A stretch of DNA of 64,000 bases, from assembly GCF_026314945.1 (NCBI RefSeq), contig NZ_CP111121.1, positions 4,402,001 through 4,466,000 on the forward strand, in the 5' to 3' direction. This DNA comes from Chryseobacterium fluminis. Lineage in GTDB: Bacteria > Bacteroidota > Bacteroidia > Flavobacteriales > Weeksellaceae. The translations under genes and the position numbers were made by a program. Positions 36,984 through 45,150 of this stretch are shown here, one piece after another. Each line of letters opens with the position of its first letter. Positions within the stretch are counted from its first letter, which is position 1. The notes beneath the pieces were generated by a model. It was given only the letters and a program-made list of their open reading frames with translations, was not told the DNA's origin and searched no databases.

Positions 36984-37928
36984 ATGCAGTCACAGCAAAA
37001 TAAAATTACACAACTTTTTGAGATACAGTATCCTGTTATCCAGGCAGGGATGATCTGGCATTCGGGCTGGAAACTGGCTTCGGCGGTTTCCAATTGCGGT
37101 GGTCTGGGACTTATCGGAGCAGGAAGTATGTATCCGGATGTTTTAAGGGAAAATATTCAGAAGTGTAAACAGGCTACGGATAAGCCCTTTGGTGTAAACG
37201 TACCCATGCTTTACCCTAATCTGGATGAGGTGATGCAGATTATTCTGGAGGAAGGTGTAAAGATTGTTTTTACATCAGCAGGAAATCCTAAAACATATAC
37301 CGGGGCTCTTCAAAAAGAAGGAGTGAAAGTCGCTCACGTGGTTTCTTCCACCAAATTTGCCATCAAATGTGAAGATGCAGGCGTAGATGCAGTAGTTGCA
37401 GAAGGCTTCGAAGCAGGCGGACATAACGGAAGAGATGAGACCACTACGTTCTGCCTGATACCGAACGTTAAAAATCATATATCGAAACCTCTAATTGCTG
37501 CCGGAGGCATTGCTTTAGGATCTCAGATGAAGGCAGCCATGATTCTGGGTGCGGACGGTGTCCAGATCGGTTCCCGTTTTGCCGCAACAGTGGAAGCCAG
37601 TGCTCATGACAATTGGAAAAAGAAAATCACGGAACTTAATGAAGGCGATACTCATCTTACCCTGAAAGAGCTGGCACCGGTGAGAATGGTGAAAAATAAG
37701 TTTTTTAATGAGCTGGAAGATATTTATAACCTGGGAAGAAATACAGAAGCTTTGGTCGCTTCACTGGGACGTGCAAGAGCCAAGCGGGGTATGTTTGAAG
37801 GCGATATGGAAGAGGGCGAACTAGAAATCGGACAGGTTTCAGCATTGATTCATGATGTTCTTCCGGTTGAGACAGTCTTCAAAAATCTATTGAAAGAATT
37901 TCAGCAGGCAGAAAATCCTGTTTTATAA
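36984..37928 (+). CDS. Nitronate monooxygenase family (2-nitropropane dioxygenase-like)
   Basis: 314 residues from the ATG at 36984 (MQSQQNKITQLFEIQYPVIQ). An ATG 45 bases upstream is also possible. TIM-barrel FMN enzyme of the NMO family: YPVIQAGMIW, the catalytic-His segment EGFEAGGHNGRDE, PLIAAGGIALGSQM and ADGVQIGSRFAATVE. Members oxidise nitronates or act as enoyl-ACP reductase-like FMN proteins. The gene is 12 bases upstream of an alpha/beta hydrolase gene on the same strand. Confidence 0.85.
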   Translation: MQSQQNKITQLFEIQYPVIQAGMIWHSGWKLASAVSNCGGLGLIGAGSMYPDVLRENIQKCKQATDKPFGVNVPMLYPNLDEVMQIILEEGVKIVFTSAGNPKTYTGALQKEGVKVAHVVSSTKFAIKCEDAGVDAVVAEGFEAGGHNGRDETTTFCLIPNVKNHISKPLIAAGGIALGSQMKAAMILGADGVQIGSRFAATVEASAHDNWKKKITELNEGDTHLTLKELAPVRMVKNKFFNELEDIYNLGRNTEALVASLGRARAKRGMFEGDMEEGELEIGQVSALIHDVLPVETVFKNLLKEFQQAENPVL

Positions 37929-37940
37929 TATACCATTATC

Positions 37941-38726
37941 ATGATAGAAGGAAAATTAGTTGAGGTAAATGGTCAGCAACTTTATATAGAATACAGTAAT
38001 TCATTTGAAAATAGTCATACCCTGGTATTTTTGCACGATTCGTTAGGTTCGGTGCAGCTTTGGAGAGATTTTCCTGAAAAACTTTCACAGGCTGCAGGCT
38101 GCAATATTCTGATATATGACCGCTTAGGATATGGAAAATCATTTCCAATGTCTACTCATGAACGCGATAATGATTATATGGAACGGGAAGCAGATCTTCT
38201 GAATGATCTGCTTACCGGATTAAATATAAACGATGCCATTCTATTCGGACATAGTGACGGAGGAACAATCGCATTGATAACCGCCTCAAAATATCCCGAA
38301 AAAGTTAAAGCACTGATCTGTGAGGCCGGGCATATATTTGTGGAAGAAGTTACAGTAAAAGGTGTTGCAGAAGCCTTAAAAGCTTATCAGACTACCAACC
38401 TTCCGGAACGCCTGCAAAAATACCACGGAAATAAGGTGGAAATGATGGTAAAGGCATGGACGGAAATCTGGTTAAGCGAAAAATTCAAAAGCTGGAACAT
38501 TGAATATCTTCTGAAAAATATAACCTCACCCTTGCTTTTCATTCAGGGGGAAGCCGACGAATACGGAACTTTGGACCAGGTGGAAAAAACAGTCACTCAG
38601 ATAAGCGGAACAGCAGAAAAATTTATTATTCCGGGTATCGGGCATACGCCGCATAAGGAAGCTCCCTCAGCGGTATTGGCAAAAAGTGAGGTTTTCATAA
38701 AAAGTATAATGGATTTAAAAATTTAA
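37941..38726 (+). CDS. Alpha/beta hydrolase
   Basis: 261 residues. Hydrolase-fold motifs are VFLHDSLGS (oxyanion hole), LFGHSDGGTIAL (nucleophile Ser about 100) and GIGHTPHKE (catalytic His). The acid is probably in FIQGEADEYG. The substrate is unknown. Likely an operon with the nitronate monooxygenase-family gene, as only 12 bases separate them. No signal peptide, so cytoplasmic. Confidence 0.85.
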   Translation: MIEGKLVEVNGQQLYIEYSNSFENSHTLVFLHDSLGSVQLWRDFPEKLSQAAGCNILIYDRLGYGKSFPMSTHERDNDYMEREADLLNDLLTGLNINDAILFGHSDGGTIALITASKYPEKVKALICEAGHIFVEEVTVKGVAEALKAYQTTNLPERLQKYHGNKVEMMVKAWTEIWLSEKFKSWNIEYLLKNITSPLLFIQGEADEYGTLDQVEKTVTQISGTAEKFIIPGIGHTPHKEAPSAVLAKSEVFIKSIMDLKI

Positions 38727-38814
38727 GATAAAATCCTGTTTTTTAAATTTTATTTTCTTTTTTAAGCGTGAGTATCTGATCCTTAAGAATACTGTCCTGA
38801 GTCTTTAATGATAA

Positions 38815-39909
38815 CTATTTTTTAGTTTTTTTCGGCTGGTAATCGGGGTGCCCAAGTTGCCATAATGCAAAAGCAAACATATCTCCTAAATTAGCATATC
38901 GTTGTGTTGGAGGAATATTACCTCCATGGCCCCCTTCAAAATCTATTTTCAATAAAGTAGGATTATGAGAAGCGTTATTAGCCATTAATTTTGCTGCAAA
39001 TTTTACAGGTTCCCAAACGGTAACTCTTTGGTCGTTTATTCCTCCAGATATAAAAGTTGCAGGATATTTTACTCCTTTTTTTATATGGTGGTAAGAATCC
39101 ATTTCCAGCAGAGCCTTAAACTCTTTGGGATCTTTTACGCTTCCGAATTCTTTGGGCTGGCCATTTGGTGTTGTTTCATCTCTAAGAGGGTTCATTACGC
39201 CAACTTCTGCAATAACAGCTTTAAAAAGGTCTGGTCTCTCAGTCATGGCCCTGCCCACTGTAATTCCTCCAGCACTGGCGCCCCAAATAGCTACTTTATC
39301 TTTTGAGGTATATTTTTCTCTTATCAGATATTCTGTACAATCTATTAAATCCCTCCAGGTATTGGGTTTTGTTTCTTTATATCCTCCCAAACGCCATTGT
39401 TCACCTTTTTCTCCGCCACCTCTCACATGAGATACCGCAACCATTCCTCCCTGATTAATCCATAACAAATACATTTTTGCGAAAAAAGGAGTATAGGATA
39501 TTCCATAAGAACCATAACTATCAATAAGCAACATATTTTTCCCATCTTTTCTGAGATTCTTATTATATATTAATGATACCGGTATTTCTTCTCCGTCCCT
39601 AGCTTTTATGGAAATTTCATCGACTGTCATCTTTTTGAATTCAGGATACTCTGTAATAGGTGTAAGATTCTCAGGCTTCAGAGCATTAGTCTCTACATCA
39701 TACTTAAAACGTTGTCCCTCATTTGCCCAGCCTGAGCACGTTATCCAAAAATCAGAGTAATTTACTCCTTTATTTTCAAAAGTAATATTTCCTGATGGAT
39801 ATGGGAGTCGGATAGGAATATCTTTTCCACCTTTGTATAAATATAATTTTGCTTCTACTCCGTTTTTTGTTGTAGTATAGTAAATCCCACCTTTAGTTAT
39901 TCGATAGGC
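38815..39909 (-). pseudogene. 5'-truncated prolyl oligopeptidase (S9A), catalytic domain only
   Basis: The frame from 39909 down to the stop at 38815 encodes about 364 residues of the C-terminal part of a prolyl endopeptidase of about 700 residues. It begins in the last part of the beta-propeller (YRITKGGIYYTTTKNGVEAK). The catalytic domain keeps the Ser (IWGASAGG), the Asp (GGINDQRV) and the His (EGGHGG). The frame has no ATG until 39630, which would start inside the hydrolase domain. The signal peptide and most of the propeller are gone, replaced by the GLPGLI gene, whose 3' end overlaps by 13 bases. Possibly a relic of a deletion or insertion. Confidence 0.8.
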
Positions 39910-40682
39910 TCATTTAATTCCCATTCATAATTTTTTTCAATACCCAGTCTATTACTACTATAATCTATTCTAGTACCAGTTGGAAGATTATCTAAAACTT
40001 CTTTATTATTTTTTAACAATAATTGATCTTTTAATTCAACAAATTTTTTCATTTCAATTTTCGGATATTGTTTAAAAGAGGGGACTAAATTTATATTTTC
40101 CTTATAATCAATTTCCACCTTTTCTGCTTTCCAAATATTATATGATTTATTCTCGACCCTTAAGTCTAAAATTAATCCAGGTAAGCCAAAAAACTTAAAT
40201 GGTCCAGTAGAATAGGGTAAATCTTTTGCAAAATAAGCTATGATATTTGACCCTCTAAAATTAGTTGTTGCTTTAATACAATTATATCCTGCAATTTTTT
40301 TTGTGCTTTTCTCATCAATACTCCATTTAGGTTTAAGAACTACATCATGAATGAAGTAATTATCATTAGGATTATTTCCATTAACAGGAGATGTAAAGAA
40401 AAAGTCTCTTTCGATTTTATCTTGATCATTTATTGTAGAAATATAATAAAATGCTCTTGTTGATTTTGAAGGCTTAAAAGCAGTGATATTTCCACTAGAC
40501 ATATTTTGATTCTTAAATTGGATAACAGAATCCTGTCTGGACATTACTTTATTCTTGTCAATATATAAATCTTCATAAAGTGTTGCAATTTCTGAGCGGA
40601 CATACAAATATTTGACATGAATTTTTTGACAAAAGCATAAATTTGATAAAATTAGAATGTTTAAAATTAAAATATTTTTCAT
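39897..40682 (-). CDS. GLPGLI-family exported protein
   Basis: 261 residues with a signal peptide (LILNILILSNLCFCQ) and the family signature GPFKFFGLPGLILDLRVENK followed by YNIWKAEKV. GLPGLI proteins are exported Bacteroidota proteins of unknown function. Its 3' end overlaps the truncated prolyl oligopeptidase relic. It follows the small exported protein gene at 40734-41009 by 51 bases, so both are probably transcribed from the operator-bearing promoter at 41145-41099. Confidence 0.8.
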   Translation of the reverse strand: MKNILILNILILSNLCFCQKIHVKYLYVRSEIATLYEDLYIDKNKVMSRQDSVIQFKNQNMSSGNITAFKPSKSTRAFYYISTINDQDKIERDFFFTSPVNGNNPNDNYFIHDVVLKPKWSIDEKSTKKIAGYNCIKATTNFRGSNIIAYFAKDLPYSTGPFKFFGLPGLILDLRVENKSYNIWKAEKVEIDYKENINLVPSFKQYPKIEMKKFVELKDQLLLKNNKEVLDNLPTGTRIDYSSNRLGIEKNYEWELNEPIE

Positions 40683-40733
40683 ATAATTTGAAATATATGG
40701 GAAACTACGAATAATTTCCCATAATGATAGTTT

Positions 40734-41009
40734 TTAATTCATTGATACGCTAAAACCCGCTTTTTGTAATCTGTGTATTACCAAACTTTGCCACATTTGG
40801 CAGTTTTGTAAAGAAGATTGATCGGATGTTATCATATCATAGCCTGAAACATTTCCATCACCATCATAGTAAGTCACACTCACACCACAAAGTTGAAAAG
40901 GTTTAACATCAGAAACTTCAGTTTTGTTTTCTAAAACTTTCACCTCAGAGGTTTTCGCATTAATAAATCCTGCAACTCCGAAAGCTGCTAAAAGAATTAC
41001 TTTTTTCAT
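40734..41009 (-). CDS. Small exported protein, first gene of the regulon's left arm
   Basis: 91 residues with a Sec signal peptide (KKVILLAAFGVAGFINA). The mature part has two cysteines (LCGVSV and QNCQMWQSL) and the segment VTYYDGDGNVSGYDMITSDQ. I recognise no named family; similar small exported proteins occur in Chryseobacterium as far as I recall. It lacks a double-glycine leader. Its upstream region carries the same operator, -7 box and 40-base leader element as the two peptide cassettes, and it is divergent from the TPR/AraC regulator gene. Confidence 0.7.
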   Translation of the reverse strand: MKKVILLAAFGVAGFINAKTSEVKVLENKTEVSDVKPFQLCGVSVTYYDGDGNVSGYDMITSDQSSLQNCQMWQSLVIHRLQKAGFSVSMN

Positions 41010-41043
41010 AATTGTTTAATTAAATAAATTTTAAAAATTAGTT

Positions 41044-41083
41044 TTTGTCATATAATCCCTGACATGGGTTTTTGCTGATCAGC
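41044..41083 (-). promoter_or_regulatory. 40-base conserved leader element, copy 1
   Basis: On the minus strand this begins with the palindrome GCTGATCAGC, continues AAAAACCCATGTCAGGG and ends TTATATGACAAA. It lies 34 bases before the ATG at 41009. Copies at 43167-43206 and 46072-46111 differ at only two positions. It contains TGTCA-N9-TGACA. Located downstream of the -7 box, so it should be transcribed. Confidence 0.85.
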
Positions 41084-41098
41084 ATTTTATATCTGTAG

Positions 41099-41156
41099 TA
41101 AACTTAGATAAGAAGTAAGTATAAAAACAAACAATAGGTATAAGGATTTATAAATC
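41099..41156 (-). promoter_or_regulatory. Operator and promoter of the left arm
   Basis: Minus strand: palindrome GATTTATAAATC (41145-41156), TACCTATTG (-33-like, about 41132-41140) and TAAGTTTA (41099-41106, near TAnnTTTG). The same order and spacing occur before both peptide cassettes. Candidate binding site of the regulator encoded at 41279. Confidence 0.65.
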
Positions 41157-41254
41157 TATATTGCGAAAATATTATACAAAATATTGATTATCAATGCTTT
41201 GATTGATTTGATGTTTGTTTATGTATTTATTGCTTTTTAAGATTAAGAAAGATG

Positions 41255-41262
41255 TAAATTTG
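41255..41262 (+). promoter_or_regulatory. -7 box (TAAATTTG) of the regulator gene
   Basis: TAAATTTG fits TAnnTTTG and ends 16 bases before the ATG at 41279. A TTG at 41230-41232 lies 22 bases upstream. Confidence 0.5.
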
Positions 41263-41278
41263 TAGTAAACATTTACAA

Positions 41279-42991
41279 ATGATGAAGTTTATGTATCCTA
41301 TTGTACTACTTTTAGGCAAATTACTATATGCTCAAAATAGTAAAGCCGACACTTTAAATAACTTTACATATTCTCAATTGAAGAATAAGTTTTATGAATC
41401 TTACGAAAATGAAGATGTTTTCAAAACCAAGCTCATTGCTCAATGTTATCTAAATAAAGCAAAGAAAGAAAAAAACAATCTCCAAATTGCAGAAGGCTAT
41501 ATATTAGCACATTTTAATGAAAATTTCTCTTCGGCTTTGCAATATATTGATAGCCTTGCCATTATTTCAAAAAATATAAATGGAAGTTTATACCCCACCC
41601 GAACATATTTGATGAGAGGAAATCTATATTTTAAGCATGATTATCTGAAGAAAGCACTAGACAATTATATTATAGCTTTACAATATGCGAAAGACAGGAA
41701 AGATCAAAAACAGTTTGCCTATGCTAATATAAATATTGCTTATTTAAATAATTACTTGGGTAAATATACAGAAGCTGCCAAGACATTTAGATATTACTTA
41801 TATAATTCAAATGATATAACCAACGATTCCCAACATAATCAAATACGTGTAAGTCTTATTTATTGTTATATTGAGCTTGGTAAACTGGATTCTGCCAATA
41901 TTCTAATCAAAGAAGGACAAACATCGTCATTTACAAGAAAAAGTAAGTATAGTGTTAGCCAATATTCTTATTTTTCAGGATATTCTTATCTCAAGCAAAA
42001 AAAATATAAATCTGCTATAACAGAGCTATTAAAAGCATATGATTTTTTTTCCAGTATCCATGATCATAATGCGAATTATGCACTATATAGTTTGGGTAAA
42101 TCTTATATTGGCTTGAAAGATAATAATAAGGCGGTACAGTATTTTATTAAACTAGATTCCAATGTGCAAAAAACAAATAAGACTTTTCCTCAACTACGGG
42201 AAGTATACACTTTTCTTATAGAATATTATAAAGAAAAAAATGATAAAGAAAAGCAATTGTATTACATTGATCACTTTTTAAAAGTAGATAAAAAATTAGA
42301 TGAACAATTTAAATACTTAGCTACGGAACTTCCTAAAAAATATGATACCCCCAACCTTTTACAGGAAAAGGAAAGTATTATTAATGACTTAAAAAACAGA
42401 AAAAAAATTTTGTATGTCTCCATCAGTATTTTAGCTATAATACTTTTGTTGGTTTTATTCCTTTATTTTAAAGCAAAGAAAACAGCAAAAGAACACCGAA
42501 AAATTGCCCAGGAACTCATCCAAAATATTGAAAAAAGAAATTTTGAATCTACTACAGATAAAAAAGAAATTCCCGAGCTGCCTCTAGTGCCCGAAAATGT
42601 TAAAACACAAAATGCAATAATTAAAACTGTTCCGGAAGAAGTGACCGTGTCCATTCTAAAAGACTTGGAAATTTTTGAAAATAAACAACTGTTTTTAAAA
42701 AATGGGATTACATTAGCCAGTCTTGCAAAGAATATGAAAACCAATACAGCTTATTTATCTGAGACTATTAATAATCATAAAGGAAAAAATTTCACTTCCT
42801 ATCTTAATGATCTGCGCATTGATTATGTTTTGGAGCGGCTTGTAAAAGATAAAAAATTCCGGTCTTATAAATTACCGGCCATTGCGGAAGAAATTGGTTA
42901 TAACAATGTGCAGGCATTTGCGGTTGCATTTAAGAAAAGAACAGGAACTACCCCTTCAATTTACATTAAAGAAATTGAGACTCAACAATAA
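41279..42991 (+). CDS. Membrane-anchored TPR / AraC-type transcriptional regulator
   Basis: 570 residues: signal-like N-terminus (YPIVLLLGKLLYAQ), tetratricopeptide-type repeats over about 50-340, one transmembrane helix (about 377-397, SISILAIILLLVLFLYF), a linker, and a C-terminal AraC helix-turn-helix pair (about 478-565) with SLAKNMKTNTAYLSETINNH and LPAIAEEIGYNNVQAFAVAF. The layout implies an exported TPR sensor linked to a cytoplasmic DNA-binding domain, able to respond to an external ligand such as a peptide (inference). It lies between the divergent small-protein operon and the peptide cassette, all with shared operators. Its C-terminal domain is duplicated as a relic at 45607-45896. 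Confidence 0.85.
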   Translation: MMKFMYPIVLLLGKLLYAQNSKADTLNNFTYSQLKNKFYESYENEDVFKTKLIAQCYLNKAKKEKNNLQIAEGYILAHFNENFSSALQYIDSLAIISKNINGSLYPTRTYLMRGNLYFKHDYLKKALDNYIIALQYAKDRKDQKQFAYANINIAYLNNYLGKYTEAAKTFRYYLYNSNDITNDSQHNQIRVSLIYCYIELGKLDSANILIKEGQTSSFTRKSKYSVSQYSYFSGYSYLKQKKYKSAITELLKAYDFFSSIHDHNANYALYSLGKSYIGLKDNNKAVQYFIKLDSNVQKTNKTFPQLREVYTFLIEYYKEKNDKEKQLYYIDHFLKVDKKLDEQFKYLATELPKKYDTPNLLQEKESIINDLKNRKKILYVSISILAIILLLVLFLYFKAKKTAKEHRKIAQELIQNIEKRNFESTTDKKEIPELPLVPENVKTQNAIIKTVPEEVTVSILKDLEIFENKQLFLKNGITLASLAKNMKTNTAYLSETINNHKGKNFTSYLNDLRIDYVLERLVKDKKFRSYKLPAIAEEIGYNNVQAFAVAFKKRTGTTPSIYIKEIETQQ

Positions 42992-43027
42992 TTTAATTAA
43001 CTGATTTTCAGTTTTTTTAATTTTAAT

Positions 43028-43105
43028 AATTTATAAATTCATACTATGGATTTATAAATCCTGATACCTATTGCTTTTTTTACTTTCAACTCTTGCTTAA
43101 GTTTG
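43028..43105 (+). promoter_or_regulatory. Double-palindrome operator and promoter of cassette 1
   Basis: Two AATTTATAAATT/GGATTTATAAATCC palindromes (43028-43039 and 43048-43061) with centres exactly 21 bp apart, then ACCTATTG (-33-like, 43066-43073) and TAAGTTTG (43098-43105). The segment 43040-43206 is nearly identical to 45945-46111. The predicted leader before the peptide ATG is about 125 bases. Confidence 0.7.
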
Positions 43106-43166
43106 TCTCAGGTAAAAACACCAATATTTTCTTTTCATAATGCGCAGTATGAAAAGTATAAATAGA

Positions 43167-43206
43167 GCTGATCAGCGAAAACCCATGTCAGGGTTTATAT
43201 GACAAA
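43167..43206 (+). promoter_or_regulatory. 40-base conserved leader element, copy 2
   Basis: Starts GCTGATCAGC and ends TTATATGACAAA, 30 bases before the ATG of peptide A1. Identical to copy 3 and two changes from copy 1. Confidence 0.85.
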
Positions 43207-43236
43207 GTAATTTACTAAATTTAAAATATTAACAAA

Positions 43237-43419
43237 ATGAATTTAAAAAATTTAAATGTAGAGGAGCTTAATGCTCAGGAAGTACTAACAATAGAAGGAG
43301 GAGGTCTTCCTAAATGGGTAAAAGGAGGAATTGTAGGATATATTGTATCAGAAGCAATTTCAAATTGGGATGACATCGAAAAGGGATTTTCTAATGGTTA
43401 TAATACTGCACGTAATTAA
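43237..43419 (+). CDS. Double-glycine leader peptide A1 (bacteriocin/pheromone-like precursor)
   Basis: 60 residues. Leader LNVEELNAQEVLTIEGG ends in the Gly-Gly processing site (residues 21-22) expected for C39 peptidases. The predicted mature part is Gly-rich and amphipathic (LPKWVKGGIVGYIVSEA, then SNWDDIEKGFSNGYN). It is homologous to A2 at 46144 (shared AISNWDDIEKG / AINNWGDIREG). It is followed after 20 bases by peptide B1. The bacteriocin-like role is inferred from the leader and the linked C39 exporter; a signalling role is equally possible. Confidence 0.75.
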   Translation: MNLKNLNVEELNAQEVLTIEGGGLPKWVKGGIVGYIVSEAISNWDDIEKGFSNGYNTARN

Positions 43420-43439
43420 ACTTTAATAATTAAATTATT

Positions 43440-43628
43440 ATGAAAAATTTAAAAGAATTATCATTATCTGAATTACAACAGATTAATGGTGGAGAATCAT
43501 TTTGGTATAGAGTTGGTCAGGCTGTGGGTTATGTGGCGGGCGTTTTACATAATGTGAATGATGCTCATCGGGGAATTAGCTATTGTACGTCTTCAAACCA
43601 ACTTAGACATTTTAGTTTAAATCCTTAA
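43440..43628 (+). pseudogene. Double-glycine leader peptide B1, 3' end replaced by an insertion sequence
   Basis: Open frame of 62 residues. Leader LKELSLSELQQINGG (GG at 17-18), then ESFWYRVGQAVGYVAG. From codon 49 on, the frame is read inside the insertion sequence (left end at 43584), giving an unrelated tail. Joining 43583 to 45086, i.e. removing the element and one copy of the 8-bp duplication, restores a 54-residue product ending GISYATWKDK, comparable with GSWADK at the end of B2. So the current B1 product is probably defective or altered. Confidence 0.7.
43576..43583. repeat. Target-site duplication, left (TTAGCTAT)
   Basis: Eight bases TTAGCTAT directly repeated at 45078-45085, flanking the insertion sequence. 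Confidence 0.8.
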
Positions 43629-43642
43629 GGAGGATTTTCGAT

Positions 43643-44626
43643 TTATAAACTTACTAATTTTTGTTGGTTATATATTTGTCTTCTTTTTCGGATGGATTCC
43701 GCTTTTGTTTGCTTTCTTTTTTCCAAAATCTGTTCTGATCTTCCGAAGTACACATCTGCTGGAGTGAGGTTATTTATCGACTCGTGATAGCGCTTGTTAT
43801 TGTAGTTTTCTACAAACTTCTCCAGTGCCTGGATGAGTTCCTCGGGATGATAAAAATGATTTAGTTTCACTACATTTTTCATCGTTCTGTGATAACGTTC
43901 AATCTTGCCCTGGGTCTGCGGATGCATTGGTTTTCCGTGAACCTGTTTCATCCTTAAATCGTCTTTCAGATAGCTTTTCAACTCATTGGAGACGTAGCAG
44001 GAACCGTTGTCCGAGAGCAGTTTCGGTTTGGCTTTGGTCTTTAATTTTGCTTTTTTAATGGCTGTGTCCACCGTTCGTTTCACATCTTCGGCTTTCATTG
44101 AGTCGCATAGCTCCCAGTGAATGATGTAGCGGCTGTAATCGTCCAAGATCGTGCTCAGATAGTACCATCCCCAGCCTATGATCTTGAAATAAGTAAAATC
44201 TGTCTGCCACATTTGATGCACAAATTCCGTTTTGTCTTTGAACTCATTTGCTGCCGAAAGAAGAAAATGATTCGGTGCCGGGATTAAGTCTCTTTGCTTC
44301 AAAATCCGGTAAACACTAGATTCTGAAATAAAAACACTTTGCTCATCGGTAATTTTGTAGGCCAGTTCCCTTGCAGATAATTCGGTGTGTTCCAAAGCGA
44401 TCTCTACTACCAGATCTTTCTGTCTTTCAGGAATGCTGTTCCATTGCCTATGGTTTGTTCTTTTCGTAGTTTCCAAGCCATCATAGCCGTTTTCCAAGTA
44501 GCTTTGATACCATTTGTAAAAGCTGCTTCTAGCAATTCCAAAACTTTCCAAGGTTCGTTTCACGCCGAGTTCACTTGTGGTTACCGTTTGAATGATCTCG
44601 TATTTCTCAGCTGCCGATAATCTCAT
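43643..44626 (-). CDS. IS transposase orfB (rve/DDE integrase domain)
   Basis: 327 residues. N-terminal helix-turn-helix segments (GVKRTLESFGIARSSFYKWY, SESSVYRILKQRDLI), then an rve core with the catalytic triad Asp in QMWQTDFTYF, Asp in LLSDNGSCYVS and Glu in QTQGKIERYHRT, spaced like a DDE transposase. It starts 20 bases after the end of orfA, with no overlap. Frames look intact, so the element may still move. Confidence 0.92.
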   Translation of the reverse strand: MRLSAAEKYEIIQTVTTSELGVKRTLESFGIARSSFYKWYQSYLENGYDGLETTKRTNHRQWNSIPERQKDLVVEIALEHTELSARELAYKITDEQSVFISESSVYRILKQRDLIPAPNHFLLSAANEFKDKTEFVHQMWQTDFTYFKIIGWGWYYLSTILDDYSRYIIHWELCDSMKAEDVKRTVDTAIKKAKLKTKAKPKLLSDNGSCYVSNELKSYLKDDLRMKQVHGKPMHPQTQGKIERYHRTMKNVVKLNHFYHPEELIQALEKFVENYNNKRYHESINNLTPADVYFGRSEQILEKRKQTKAESIRKRRQIYNQQKLVSL

Positions 44627-44646
44627 ATATTTCCTGTATTTATCGA

Positions 44647-45000
44647 TTAATCCAGCCTGTCTAAACTTTTTTTTACAATGTCATAGCGAACGACCAGATC
44701 AGCTACGATCTCTTTCAAACGTGCATTTTCCTTCTTCAGATCTGATACTTCATCACTCGTAGCCTCGCGAGCGACATCTCCATTTAAGCGCTTCTTTCCT
44801 GCTTCCATAAACTCCTTGTTCCAGGCATAAAACTGCGACTGTGCAATATTATGGTTCCTGCAAAGTTCGGCTACGGAAGTCTCCGCTCGAAGACCTTCCA
44901 TCACGATTAAAATCTTTTGCTCTGCAGTGAATATTCTGCGGGTGTTCTGCCGAATATCTTTTACGAATTTCTCGGTCGGTTTCTTTTTCGGTGTTGCCAT
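44647..45000 (-). CDS. IS transposase orfA (helix-turn-helix)
   Basis: 117 residues. Helix-turn-helix of the Tnp_1/HTH_Tnp type (FTAEQKILIVMEGLRAET, AELCRNHNIAQSQFYAWNKE) followed by a leucine-rich coiled coil (DEVSDLKKENARLKEIVADL) typical of orfA proteins. It binds the element's terminal repeats. Confidence 0.9.
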   Translation of the reverse strand: MATPKKKPTEKFVKDIRQNTRRIFTAEQKILIVMEGLRAETSVAELCRNHNIAQSQFYAWNKEFMEAGKKRLNGDVAREATSDEVSDLKKENARLKEIVADLVVRYDIVKKSLDRLD

Positions 45001-45077
45001 AATTAAAATTACTCTTTTTATGAAAACACTCCTTAAATTTTTAATGTCTAATGTCCACTTTTTGCTGACGATTTACA

Positions 45078-45085
45078 TTAGCTAT
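45078..45085. repeat. Target-site duplication, right (TTAGCTAT)
   Basis: Second copy of the 8-bp direct repeat. The reading frame of peptide B1 continues from here (GCA ACT TGG AAA GAT AAA TAA, 45086-45106) if the element is removed. Confidence 0.8.
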
Positions 45086-45122
45086 GCAACTTGGAAAGAT
45101 AAATAATATAAAAGCTGAATTC

Positions 45123-45147
45123 AAGGCTGCTGAAAAGTGGCCTTTTT
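45123..45147 (+). terminator. Small hairpin plus T-run just before CPBP gene 1
   Basis: AAGGC/GCCTT stem followed by TTT, ending four bases before the ATG at 45151. A comparable hairpin precedes CPBP gene 2. It may be an attenuator that lowers protease expression relative to the peptides. Confidence 0.4.
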
Positions 45148-45150
45148 ACT

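Larger units (their letters stand above)
43584..45077. mobile_element. Insertion sequence, 1494 bp, two-ORF DDE type
   Basis: Ends TGTA...TACA with imperfect terminal inverted repeats about 56 bp long (43584-43639 against the complement of 45022-45077; 37 of 56 match without gaps, including TTAAGGAG). It is flanked by the 8-bp direct repeat TTAGCTAT. It carries a helix-turn-helix orfA and an rve/DDE orfB on the minus strand. The layout resembles the IS3 family, but an 8-bp target duplication is longer than the usual 3-5 and the two ORFs do not overlap, so the family needs checking. Inserted into peptide gene B1. Confidence 0.85.

Noticed and set aside
43625..45036. TTAAGGAG inverted repeats as the IS ends
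   Set aside because: They are the inner part of longer inverted repeats; the TGTA...TACA ends at 43584 and 45077 are flanked by a perfect 8-bp direct repeat, whereas the inner ends are not.
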